A DNA stretch of 33,071 nucleotides. Source: a virus. Positions 8,029 through 13,414 of this stretch are shown piece by piece (position 1 is the stretch's first letter; the number at the start of each line of letters is the position of its first letter). The DNA lies in the IMG/VR virus record IMGVR_UViG_3300029309_000169, positions 1 to 33,071 of that record. The stretch is one strand, 5' to 3'. The translations under genes were made by a program, and so were the position numbers. The notes beneath the pieces were generated by a model, which did not search any database, was not told the origin of the DNA, and saw only the letters and a list, made by a program, of their open reading frames with translations.

Positions 8029-8817
8029 TTAGTCTTTGATTGTAATGCGTCTTCCACGTTTATTTCTTTTTACAGATATAACATCGTTGAAGACTTCTCT
8101 TTCATTATCTTGAAGACAAGATAACAAACCTAATTTAGCATCTTCATATCTCTTTGCACTATCTTGCATGTCAATATAAATTGCTGATTGTTCTGTGAAA
8201 AAATTTTCTGATGACGCGTCTCTTGCTACAAGGTCATCAATCTTTATGTCTTTAATACTTATTTCTTGTGATGCTTCAGTTTCTGGACGAGATTTATCTA
8301 CAACATGTTTCCAAAATCTCATTACCAATGTATGTAATTTATTCCAGTAAGAAGAATCAAATTCAATCTTATGATAAGCATAATTGTTTCCAACTATCAG
8401 TGACATATATCCATACTGAACATTCCACATTCTCATGTATGCTTGTATCTGTGGCATGTATGTTTGGATTACATCTTCTGTTTTTTGAAAACCACCAACA
8501 TGCTTACATTCAAGAATACTAAATTGTTCATTAGTATTTTTTCTTCTTACTAATGCATCTGCTGTACATCTGTAAGGAACACCATCTATTGTTTCAATTT
8601 GTAATGGTTGTGTGTACTCAGCATGCAAACCTGTTGTTTTGCAAAACCAATTGATATTAAATTTTTCTGTGAATGTTCCTAACTGTACTTTGAATATGTG
8701 AGATAAATCTTCTGGTTCTTTGTCACCAACTTTTATATCATACAATTCTGCCCAGTTACCATTGAGTATGGTGTATAAATCAGAGCCACCAATAAAACCC
8801 TTTCTATTTTGTGTCAT
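8029..8817 (-). CDS. YqaJ-type viral recombinase exonuclease
   Basis: The 262-residue protein matches the YqaJ/lambda-exonuclease group of PD-(D/E)XK nucleases. It has FIGGSD near residue 8, a LGTFTE segment with Glu51, Asp87 in CTADALV, Glu103-x-Lys105 in ILECKH, and Gln123 in the MPQIQAYM helix typical of YqaJ proteins. It should degrade one strand of linear dsDNA to expose single strands for the ERF protein encoded next. The start at 8817 has an AAAGGA site upstream; a longer frame to 8889 overlaps the preceding gene and lacks one. The C-terminal about 90 residues are charged and poorly conserved in appearance. Confidence 0.88.
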   Translation of the reverse strand: MTQNRKGFIGGSDLYTILNGNWAELYDIKVGDKEPEDLSHIFKVQLGTFTEKFNINWFCKTTGLHAEYTQPLQIETIDGVPYRCTADALVRRKNTNEQFSILECKHVGGFQKTEDVIQTYMPQIQAYMRMWNVQYGYMSLIVGNNYAYHKIEFDSSYWNKLHTLVMRFWKHVVDKSRPETEASQEISIKDIKIDDLVARDASSENFFTEQSAIYIDMQDSAKRYEDAKLGLLSCLQDNEREVFNDVISVKRNKRGRRITIKD

Positions 8818-8842
8818 TGTTTTGTCCTTTCTTAACAACACG

Positions 8843-9415
8843 TTAACATGTTTTGATTCTATTTGCAATGCATTTATGCAGTGCTTCATACAATAATTTT
8901 CTTGGTTTCAGTTTCCAATCCATATGTTCACAAAACTCAGCAAAGGATGGAAAGAATCTGCATTGTCTTTCTACTGTCTGTATTCCTTCGAGAGTAATAT
9001 CAGCAGGAAAGTTTTCATTTATCTTTCTTGCTAATGCTTTTATTTTTGCTGTTATAAGTTTGGGGTCTGCGTCTTTTGATAGTGTTATCAACAATAACAT
9101 ATCTTTCAGCCTTTGCTCAATTATTGGGGTTGGCAAAGGCTGAAGAGAAATCATTACAGCTTTCATTGCTTTCTCTAGATTTTCGATGGGAATAGTATCT
9201 GGACCACTATTGTAAGACATCAAATCATATTGTTTATTATAAATTGGTTTGACTCCAGTAGTTGATTCACACATATCTTCCAATGAGTTATTGCGATCTA
9301 ATGCTGTCATAGAATTGTCTGTAAGTTTTTTTACAGCATATTTTTCTTCATCATCATTTAACTGAAGACTTTGATGTATATGATTCAATGTTGTTGTTAA
9401 TTTTTTACTAACCAT
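8843..9415 (-). CDS. Hypothetical early protein, possible replication accessory
   Basis: The 190-residue protein starts at 9415 behind AGAAAGGA. It is mostly helical. The C-terminal part has an Arg/Phe motif (VERQCRFFPSFAEFCEHMDW, then KLKPRKLLYEALHK) resembling segments in uncharacterised alphaproteobacterial phage proteins near replication or recombination genes. No nuclease or ATPase motif is visible. It sits directly upstream of the YqaJ nuclease. A loader or adaptor role is possible but unsupported by any recognised domain. Its start is overlapped by a tiny upstream frame (9397-9447), so its expression may be coupled to that peptide. Confidence 0.75.
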   Translation of the reverse strand: MVSKKLTTTLNHIHQSLQLNDDEEKYAVKKLTDNSMTALDRNNSLEDMCESTTGVKPIYNKQYDLMSYNSGPDTIPIENLEKAMKAVMISLQPLPTPIIEQRLKDMLLLITLSKDADPKLITAKIKALARKINENFPADITLEGIQTVERQCRFFPSFAEFCEHMDWKLKPRKLLYEALHKCIANRIKTC

Positions 9416-9447
9416 TTTATTTCCTTTCTGATATGGTTATTGCACAT
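9397..9447 (-). CDS. Possible 16-residue leader peptide
   Basis: A 17-codon frame begins at ATG 9447 with a strong GGAGG five bases upstream and ends in TAA at 9399-9397, inside the start of the next gene. The predicted peptide is short, basic and without a known motif. Its ribosome-binding site lies in the loop of a hairpin and its ATG lies in the stem. It could be a translational coupling or leader peptide for the downstream gene, or chance. The evidence is the ribosome-binding site and position only. Confidence 0.3.
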   Translation of the reverse strand: MCNNHIRKEIKWLVKN

Positions 9448-9464
9448 GGTGTCCTCCACCATGT
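9444..9464 (-). promoter_or_regulatory. Hairpin presenting a ribosome-binding site
   Basis: An 8-bp perfect stem (ACATGGTG at 9444-9451 with CACCATGT at 9457-9464) has a 5-nt loop. Read on the minus strand, the loop and flank give GGAGG, and the downstream stem strand contains the ATG of the small leader frame. Folding would hide the start codon while leaving the purine motif in the loop, a possible translational switch. Confidence 0.4.
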
Positions 9465-9480
9465 ACAAACGTAAACAAGT

Positions 9481-9512
9481 TGGCTATCTGATTGTCATTG
9501 GTCAGATAGCCA
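9481..9512 (-). terminator. Strong hairpin at the 3' end of the nuclease gene
   Basis: An 11-bp perfect stem (TGGCTATCTGA at 9481-9491 with TCAGATAGCCA at 9502-9512) has a 10-nt loop and overlaps the stop codon of the Hjc-like gene. No real T-run follows on the minus strand, so it may be an attenuator, an RNA processing or stability element, or a weak terminator rather than a full terminator. Confidence 0.5.
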
Positions 9513-9827
9513 TTTTAAAAATAATTTACACACCTCACTTTCATGTTCTAATACTATAAAGTTTGGACCAGTCTTTTGTTTATAGACATACACATCTGCT
9601 GGTTGTTTGATATGTGTCTTTGTCAGAAATGAAAAACCATTTCCATTTGCTAAATACTTTGATTCAACTAACAAATGTTTGTCTTTCAATTCTATTCTTA
9701 TATCTGAACGTAAATCTCCACCTAAACTACCAGACATTGGTTGCCTTCGAGATTTGATACCAAACTGTTCAAAAAATTTTATCCACCACTTTTCGTGGTA
9801 CGTGCCTTTTCTGCTAGATTTTCCCAT
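9495..9827 (-). CDS. PD-(D/E)XK nuclease, Hjc-like Holliday junction resolvase
   Basis: The 110-residue protein has the short layout of archaeal-type Hjc and phage resolvases: Glu12 in GTYHEKWW, then RRQPMSGSLGGD with Asp38/Asp42, then Glu55-x-Lys57 in LLVESKY. These fit the E, D, ExK metal site of the fold. It would cut branched DNA made during recombination-based replication and packaging. The ATG at 9827 gives the usual length; a few in-frame codons extend upstream. The gene overlaps the zinc-ribbon gene by 49 bases and ends inside a strong hairpin. Confidence 0.78.
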   Translation of the reverse strand: MGKSSRKGTYHEKWWIKFFEQFGIKSRRQPMSGSLGGDLRSDIRIELKDKHLLVESKYLANGNGFSFLTKTHIKQPADVYVYKQKTGPNFIVLEHESEVCKLFLKWLSDQ

Positions 9828-9982
9828 CCGTAATAATCCCAACAATCTACACAATAAACTTTGTTACTAGCTGTTACAATAAACAGAGAACTACTCACAT
9901 TGCAGTTCATACAATCTGCTTTCCTCTCTGCTAGTATTTGTTTGCCTGATTTCTTTGATTTGTATTTCTTTTTGTAACGCAT
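9779..9982 (-). CDS. Small zinc-ribbon protein
   Basis: The 67-residue protein has a very basic N-terminus (MRYKKKYKSKKSGK) and two CxxC pairs, Cys24/Cys27 and Cys44/Cys47, spaced as in zinc ribbons. It overlaps the HTH gene upstream and the nuclease gene downstream, both on the same strand, in other frames. The ribosome-binding site is weak, so translation may depend on coupling. Small zinc-ribbon proteins in phage early operons often bind nucleic acid or host polymerase; the role here is unknown. Confidence 0.6.
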   Translation of the reverse strand: MRYKKKYKSKKSGKQILAERKADCMNCNVSSSLFIVTASNKVYCVDCWDYYGWENLAEKARTTKSGG

Positions 9983-10145
9983 TTGACCAACTCATAAAGT
10001 TCATTACATTGGGAATAGCTTGTTGCCGTTCCCATTTTGTAATGAGTGTTCTGTCACAACCAATCAAATCTGATAGTTCTTCTTGTGTAATCTTTAATTT
10101 TTTTCTTTGATTAACAAGAATTGTTATCATATCTGAGTATTGCAT
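9891..10145 (-). CDS. XRE/Cro-like HTH transcription regulator
   Basis: The 84-residue protein carries a Cro/CI-type helix-turn-helix at about residues 5-55 (KLKITQEELSDLIG, CDRTLITKWERQQAIP). This is the standard XRE pattern with a Trp-Glu-Arg recognition-helix end. It probably represses an early or late promoter. The ATG at 10145 is used here; a TTG at 10151 is also in frame. It overlaps the upstream HTH gene by about 35 bases. A palindromic operator-like site lies in the candidate early promoter at 12389-12400. Confidence 0.85.
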   Translation of the reverse strand: MQYSDMITILVNQRKKLKITQEELSDLIGCDRTLITKWERQQAIPNVMNFMSWSNALQKEIQIKEIRQTNTSREESRLYELQCE

Positions 10146-10350
10146 TTTCAATTTTCTTAGCTGTATCTAACCTCAAACTTGTTTCAGCTTTTGACCGATA
10201 GTATGTAGATGTTGGAACACCAGCTTTTTTAAAAAAGTAAAGCAATGACTGTTGTTTTGTTTGTGCTAGTTCTTCGAGTTGTTTCATATAAGAAATCATT
10301 CTAGTACAATATTGCAAAATTGCAGTCATGGCAAGATGTTTCAAGTTCAT
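10111..10350 (-). CDS. Second HTH-type regulator, coupled to a membrane microprotein
   Basis: The 79-residue product has a C-terminal half (LLYFFKKAGVPTSTYYRSKA, then TAKKIENAIL) with the form of a compact DNA-binding helix-turn-helix. Similar domains occur in small alphaproteobacterial phage regulators. I choose the ATG at 10350 because it forms an ATGA overlap with the stop of the 31-residue membrane frame. A longer frame to 10482 would overlap two other genes and lacks its own ribosome-binding site. It may act with the XRE protein in an early/late switch. Confidence 0.65.
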   Translation of the reverse strand: MNLKHLAMTAILQYCTRMISYMKQLEELAQTKQQSLLYFFKKAGVPTSTYYRSKAETSLRLDTAKKIENAILRYDNNSC

Positions 10351-10442
10351 GCTAATACAAACAACAACATCATTATCAAATACATTGTGACAAAAAATGC
10401 GGCTGTCGCTAGAAACTCTGCGAATATATGATACCATTTCAT
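10347..10442 (-). CDS. 31-residue single-pass membrane microprotein
   Basis: This 32-codon frame starts at ATG 10442, six bases after a strong AAGGAG. The ATG overlaps the TGA of the upstream gene and its own TGA overlaps the ATG of the HTH gene, so it is ATGA-coupled on both sides. The peptide is almost entirely hydrophobic from residue 6 on (FAEFLATAAFF and VTMYLIMMLL) and would span the membrane once. Possible roles include superinfection exclusion, modulation of a host membrane enzyme, or an antiholin-like function; none is shown. Confidence 0.65.
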   Translation of the reverse strand: MKWYHIFAEFLATAAFFVTMYLIMMLLFVLA

Positions 10443-10627
10443 ATCTTTCTCCTTGTAAATTGATCCCTTCGATGTTGACCATCTCTTCTTTCTAAGTTTT
10501 TAATGTTAACATTATCTTTTTTCTTTTTAGTTGGTTTGATTTTTGGGACAGAGTTTACAACTTCATCCCATGAATCCTTCAAACATTTTTTGAATTCTTC
10601 AAGTGTCATGTCTATACAATTATTCAT
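10439..10627 (-). CDS. Small hypothetical early protein
   Basis: The 62-residue product starts at ATG 10627, preceded by AAGGAGAT at good spacing; an in-frame extension to 10666 overlaps the upstream gene. It has an acidic/helical N-terminus (TLEEFKKCLKDSWDEV) and a strongly basic C-terminus (KPTKKKKDN, ERRDGQHRRDQFTRRK), suggesting RNA or DNA contact. Its stop overlaps the start of the membrane microprotein. No family is recognised. Confidence 0.7.
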   Translation of the reverse strand: MNNCIDMTLEEFKKCLKDSWDEVVNSVPKIKPTKKKKDNVNIKNLERRDGQHRRDQFTRRKI

Positions 10628-10628
10628 T

Positions 10629-10910
10629 TTAATCTCCTTGATAATTCCAAGGTCTGTCTGGTCCATCAGATTCCTGATTTGCCATTACTTCCATGTAATC
10701 ATTTTGCACACGCATACCAGCTTCAAGTTTTGACATTTGATGTGGTGAAAATTCTGAAATAATTTCTAATAAATGTTCATCTTCAAGAGGTTTAGTTTCA
10801 TTGTAATAATTTATCTTTGCAATGTATCTACCGAATTGTAAAACATTTAAGATGACTTTATCTTTACCTTCTGTTATCGTTGGTACTGGAAGTACCGAAA
10901 TGTTAGGCAT
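10629..10910 (-). CDS. Hypothetical early protein
   Basis: The 93-residue product starts at ATG 10910 with AGGAGAAAT upstream. It shows a beta-rich N-terminus (VLPVPTITEGKDKVILNVLQ) and an acidic helical C-terminus. It ends one base before the next gene's start region. No known family or catalytic motif is visible. The preceding intergenic stretch holds a perfect 15-bp inverted repeat that may control expression from here on. Confidence 0.7.
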   Translation of the reverse strand: MPNISVLPVPTITEGKDKVILNVLQFGRYIAKINYYNETKPLEDEHLLEIISEFSPHQMSKLEAGMRVQNDYMEVMANQESDGPDRPWNYQGD

Positions 10911-10930
10911 AGTATTTCTCCTATTAACTC

Positions 10931-10970
10931 TATCCCTGTTATTACTTAGGCGTTTGTAATAACAGGGATA
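10931..10970 (-). promoter_or_regulatory. Perfect 15-bp stem-loop in the early operon
   Basis: TATCCCTGTTATTAC (10931-10945) pairs exactly with 10956-10970 around a 10-nt loop. It lies in the 74-bp gap between the DUF932 gene and the 93-residue gene. No T-run follows on either strand, so a plain intrinsic terminator is unlikely. It could be an mRNA processing or stabilising hairpin, an attenuator, or a protein-binding site on DNA. Confidence 0.6.
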
Positions 10971-10984
10971 CCTTTCATTGATTG

Positions 10985-11869
10985 TTAGTTGAAAATTGGT
11001 GCAGATAATGATTGTGATACCTTCACCATGCTATTTCGCATCGTTGTGATAGGATTATCAACTCCTTCTGGATGCGATGCCCATTCTGTTATAGCATTGT
11101 ATAATGCCCAACAGTTTGAACCTAGTTCGTATTTGTTTTTGATCCATAGTTTTACCAACAGGTCTGTTTGTTTGTTGTTTACTTTGAATTGATTTGTATT
11201 GTGGTCAAAGTTGTTTGTTTTTGTGATGTATTTTTTGATGAACTCTGTTGCTTGTTCATCTGTTATTGTTTGCTGTGACCATCTCAAATACTTATCACTT
11301 GAGTTATAGAATATATCAACTGAGCTAGTGATGTGTTTTGCAACACTATCTGTATTGATATTCTTTGTGTGTTTTTGTGTCTCTCTGACAATGTTGAAGT
11401 TACCAACCATGCCATTAGAACATATCTGTCTTTTACCTTGACCAATAACTTGGAATGAATAAGAACCATCATAAGAGTTAAAGAACAATAGCTCGAATGT
11501 AATTGTATCTCTTGGAAGCGGTTCTATCTTTACGGAAGGAAATGTTACCCTGCCAAATAGCTTACCACCTTCGATGACTTCATTAGTATGTTGTGATGTT
11601 GTTGGATAAAGTTTTGTAGTTAGTACATAATCTCTTGGTAAATCAGATAACCGAACACCTTCTTCAACAGCATCAACAACTTCTTTGTGTGTTAATATTT
11701 TGTATGAAGGTGAAACAATTTGGAAGTCTTGATCTGTATCAAGTCTACTAACCCATTGGAATCTTTTGGAATCACATTGATTTGATTGAACAACTGGTCG
11801 TTTACCAACTGGAAAATCATAATGTTTATCCATGACTGTTATTGGTTTCATTGGTGCAATACTATTCAT
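10985..11869 (-). CDS. DUF932 family protein
   Basis: The 294-residue protein matches the DUF932 family found in phages and plasmids. The most telling segment is VIGQGKRQICSNGMVGN, corresponding to the family's R-x-C-x-NGM core. Around it are TFELLFFNSYDGSYSF and a C-terminal helical part with NCWALYNAITEWASH. Family members are linked to DNA metabolism or anti-restriction contexts on plasmids and phages, but the activity is not settled. The start at 11869 is set by GAAAGGA upstream; an in-frame extension to 11887 overlaps the preceding gene more deeply. It is the largest early gene. Confidence 0.85.
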   Translation of the reverse strand: MNSIAPMKPITVMDKHYDFPVGKRPVVQSNQCDSKRFQWVSRLDTDQDFQIVSPSYKILTHKEVVDAVEEGVRLSDLPRDYVLTTKLYPTTSQHTNEVIEGGKLFGRVTFPSVKIEPLPRDTITFELLFFNSYDGSYSFQVIGQGKRQICSNGMVGNFNIVRETQKHTKNINTDSVAKHITSSVDIFYNSSDKYLRWSQQTITDEQATEFIKKYITKTNNFDHNTNQFKVNNKQTDLLVKLWIKNKYELGSNCWALYNAITEWASHPEGVDNPITTMRNSMVKVSQSLSAPIFN

Positions 11870-12122
11870 TGTCTTTTCCTTTCTCAATAGTTTCGCTGTG
11901 TTCTAAGATGATATAAGTATCATGGTTTTCTATTTTACCATCAAAGAATTCTGTTGTGTTCATTTGCCAAGGTCTGTAAGTGACCACAGTATGAACAATT
12001 TTTGTCCCTTGTAAAAAATTGAAAGTTGCTTTTATTTGTTTTGGTGTAGATTCAGCAAACCCAACAATCAATTCAATCTTTGTTACATCAAGAACAATGG
12101 ATGATTTATTAAAGTTTTCCAT
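11862..12122 (-). CDS. Hypothetical early protein
   Basis: The 86-residue protein starts at ATG 12122, six bases after GGGGGT at the end of the upstream gene, and overlaps the DUF932 start by eight bases. The sequence alternates hydrophobic and polar residues (IELIVGFA, KIVHTVVTYRPW) and looks like a small beta-sheet protein with an acidic tail. No family is recognised. Tight coupling with the DUF932 gene suggests a partner role. Confidence 0.65.
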   Translation of the reverse strand: MENFNKSSIVLDVTKIELIVGFAESTPKQIKATFNFLQGTKIVHTVVTYRPWQMNTTEFFDGKIENHDTYIILEHSETIEKGKDNE

Positions 12123-12125
12123 TTG

Positions 12126-12359
12126 TTACCCCCAATTCTTTTTGTCACCAGATTCTTCATTTATGTCATAACCCAAATGGTAAGCATGAATTTCTGGTTT
12201 TGTCATGTGTTCTTCAGTAACTAACTCTGAAGTCATGGTAGCTCCTTTATAGTAATGAGGTTTCTTTGGTCTACCATAGTAACTATCCATTCCACCACGG
12301 TCATAAGGTCCACCATGTCGGATTAAATCTTTTGTGTCTAAAATATCAAAACAAGTCAT
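12126..12359 (-). CDS. Small hypothetical protein, first gene of the early operon
   Basis: The 77-residue product starts at ATG 12359 behind AAAGGAAAT; an upstream in-frame extension (to 12440) would cover the candidate promoter and is not favoured. The protein is rich in Gly, Tyr, His and Pro (HGGPYDRGGMDSYYGRPKKP). It resembles small uncharacterised phage proteins with a HGGPxDRGxxDxYYxR pattern seen in cyanophages and other marine phages. The function is unknown. As the promoter-proximal gene it is likely made very early. Confidence 0.7.
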   Translation of the reverse strand: MTCFDILDTKDLIRHGGPYDRGGMDSYYGRPKKPHYYKGATMTSELVTEEHMTKPEIHAYHLGYDINEESGDKKNWG

Positions 12360-12383
12360 TTGATTTCCTTTCTTCTTTTTATT

Positions 12384-12412
12384 ATTGTTGCATATATGCA
12401 GTAGATAGTCAA
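12384..12412 (-). promoter_or_regulatory. Candidate early promoter with palindromic operator
   Basis: On the minus strand TTGACT (12412-12407) is followed after 17 bases by AACAAT (12389-12384), or after 20 by AATAAT, a fair sigma70-type arrangement. A perfect 12-bp palindrome TGCATATATGCA (12389-12400) lies across the spacer, where a repressor would block polymerase. It lies about 25 bp upstream of the first early gene and downstream of a terminator, so a promoter is needed here. An alternative promoter (TTGAGA, 18 bases, CATAAA) lies further up at about 12472-12501. Confidence 0.5.
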
Positions 12413-12521
12413 ATATAAAATCATTTGATTTGGATGGCATATACGATTTAGAAAGTTAGTCCTTAGGAAATTTATGGGGAATCACAGAACTAACTCTCAA
12501 CATCGTACACATTGTAAGCAT

Positions 12522-12554
12522 AAGAAAAGACTCACAAGCTGTTGCCTGTGAGCC
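12522..12554 (-). terminator. Rho-independent terminator after the palindrome-arm gene
   Basis: On the minus strand GGCTCACA (12554-12547) pairs with TGTGAGTC (12536-12529), with one G-T pair, and is followed by TTTTCTT. It lies just after the stop of the 136-residue gene and before the early promoter, so that gene forms its own transcription unit. The remaining bases of this 209-bp gap (12360-12568) hold the promoter region and no convincing gene. Confidence 0.75.
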
Positions 12555-12568
12555 TTGAATAACCAGTG

Positions 12569-12979
12569 TTATGCAAACTGTTTGATGATGTCATCAACTA
12601 CTTTCGTTTGCTCGGTGTTACCATTCAATTGAGTTATTGCTTGCTGAAGGTAGTTTATCCACCAATCATCAACTTCCAACTGGTCTTTCTGCCATTGTAA
12701 ATCTTGATGCAGTTTTACCAACTCAACGTCGTCAATATTTTCACGATTGGTCTTAGCTTCAGAACACATAATCTGGATTCTATCCTCCATAGCTTTGATT
12801 CTACCTTGCTTTGAATTCTGAATAGACTCAGAATCATTCTCTTTCCCATAAGCAGTTTGTTTCGTGAACTTCAGTTGGGCTTCTAGTCGCCAGATTATTT
12901 GGGATATTTTAGACTTAGAACGACCCTCAGATTTTAGGAAATCTTGGGAAAGACCATTACGATTAGTATTACTTGACAT
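12569..12979 (-). CDS. Coiled-coil-like hypothetical protein in the left palindrome arm
   Basis: The 136-residue product starts at ATG 12979 after a strong TAGGAGGT. It is hydrophilic and predicted helical, with heptad-like charged stretches (RLEAQLKFTKQTAYGKEND, GRIKAMEDRIQIM) and a Trp-rich patch (EVDDWWINYLQQA). The N-terminal 35 residues are Ser/Asn/Lys-rich. No family is recognised. The whole frame lies in the left arm of the large palindrome; its counterpart in the right arm is broken by frameshifts. It has its own terminator. Its position beside the small terminase gene, its size and its coiled-coil look would suit a DNA-binding accessory protein, but that is speculation. Confidence 0.7.
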   Translation of the reverse strand: MSSNTNRNGLSQDFLKSEGRSKSKISQIIWRLEAQLKFTKQTAYGKENDSESIQNSKQGRIKAMEDRIQIMCSEAKTNRENIDDVELVKLHQDLQWQKDQLEVDDWWINYLQQAITQLNGNTEQTKVVDDIIKQFA

Positions 12980-12994
12980 TTGTACCTCCTATGT

Positions 12995-13126
12995 CGAACG
13001 TTATAGATATCCCTCGAAGAACACGGCTTTCGAGAGTTATCAAATCACGCATAGCGTCCTGCGTTCGCGCAGGTCGATTTGATAAGTAGCGAAAGTTGTG
13101 TTATCGATTGGGATATCTAAGGTTCG
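12995..13126. other. 132-nt nested hairpin with TTCG loop, palindrome core
   Basis: Nested stems from outside in are CGAAC/GTTCG (12995-12999, 13122-13126), AGATATCCC/GGGATATCT (13005-13013, 13110-13118), AACAC/GTGTT (13020-13024, 13098-13102), CTTTCG/CGAAAG (13027-13032, 13090-13095), TTATCAAATC/GATTTGATAA (13037-13046, 13076-13085) and CCTGCG/CGCAGG (13058-13063, 13068-13073), closing on TTCG. Small asymmetric internal loops separate the stems, as in a structured RNA. As DNA it could extrude a cruciform. It lies between divergent genes, so it could be a replication origin, a regulatory RNA, or a packaging or hairpin-end element. Confidence 0.75.
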
Positions 13127-13141
13127 AGATGGGGGGTTCGA

Positions 13142-13402
13142 ATGTCTTTAGTAATGCTTACTCGTGATGGACTTTGCCTAGGTTTGCTTAATCTGACTTG
13201 GGAGTTCTTAGTCTAAAATATCCCAAATAATCCCTTTCCCCGTTGTTTCCTCGTGAAGTTCACCGAACAAACTGATTTGGGATTATTTGGGAATGATTCT
13301 GTCTTCAGAATCATGCAAGGTATTCAAAGCTGGAGGGGAATCACTGAGATTATGTGTGAAGCTAACCAATGTGTAATATTGTCAGTTGACAGGTGAGACT
13401 GC
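13142..13402 (+). pseudogene. Degenerate inverted copy of the 136-residue gene
   Basis: From the ATG at 13142 to the small terminase start, the plus strand matches most of the first two thirds of the minus-strand gene at 12979, at roughly 70-75 percent identity by eye. There are many one- and two-base indels, and a TAA stop after 24 codons. The frame is not open, so this arm is either a decayed copy or never coded for protein. It fills the 423-bp gap 12980-13402 together with the core hairpin. An internal 14-bp inverted repeat (13221-13234 with 13279-13292) and the dyad GTGAAGTTCAC (13253-13263 region) lie within it. Confidence 0.65.
13334..13348 (+). repeat. Inverted repeat flanking the small terminase gene, left copy
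   Basis: AGGGGAATCACTGAG at 13334-13348 matches the reverse complement of 13826-13840 at 14 of 15 positions. A third, weaker direct match (GGGGAATCACAGAA) lies at 12477-12490. The two inverted copies bracket the small terminase gene, where packaging recognition sites often lie. The role is inferred. Confidence 0.5.
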
Positions 13403-13414
13403 ATGATTTACAAG
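13386..13414 (+). promoter_or_regulatory. Candidate late promoter at the small terminase start
   Basis: TTGACA (13386-13391) is followed after 17 bases by TACAAG (13409-13414). The -35 is perfect and the -10 matches four of six positions. Transcription would start near 13421, which would favour a downstream start codon (13448) for the small terminase protein. The hub needs a rightward promoter, and no better match was seen in 13068-13400. Confidence 0.35.

Noticed and set aside
12360-12568. Search for a tRNA or further gene in this gap
   Set aside because: No cloverleaf-like arrangement or coding frame was found; only the terminator and promoter elements are supported.
12864-13082. Plus-strand 72-codon frame across the left palindrome arm
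   Set aside because: It overlaps antisense to the gene at 12979 and the core hairpin, with no ribosome-binding site or recognisable domain.
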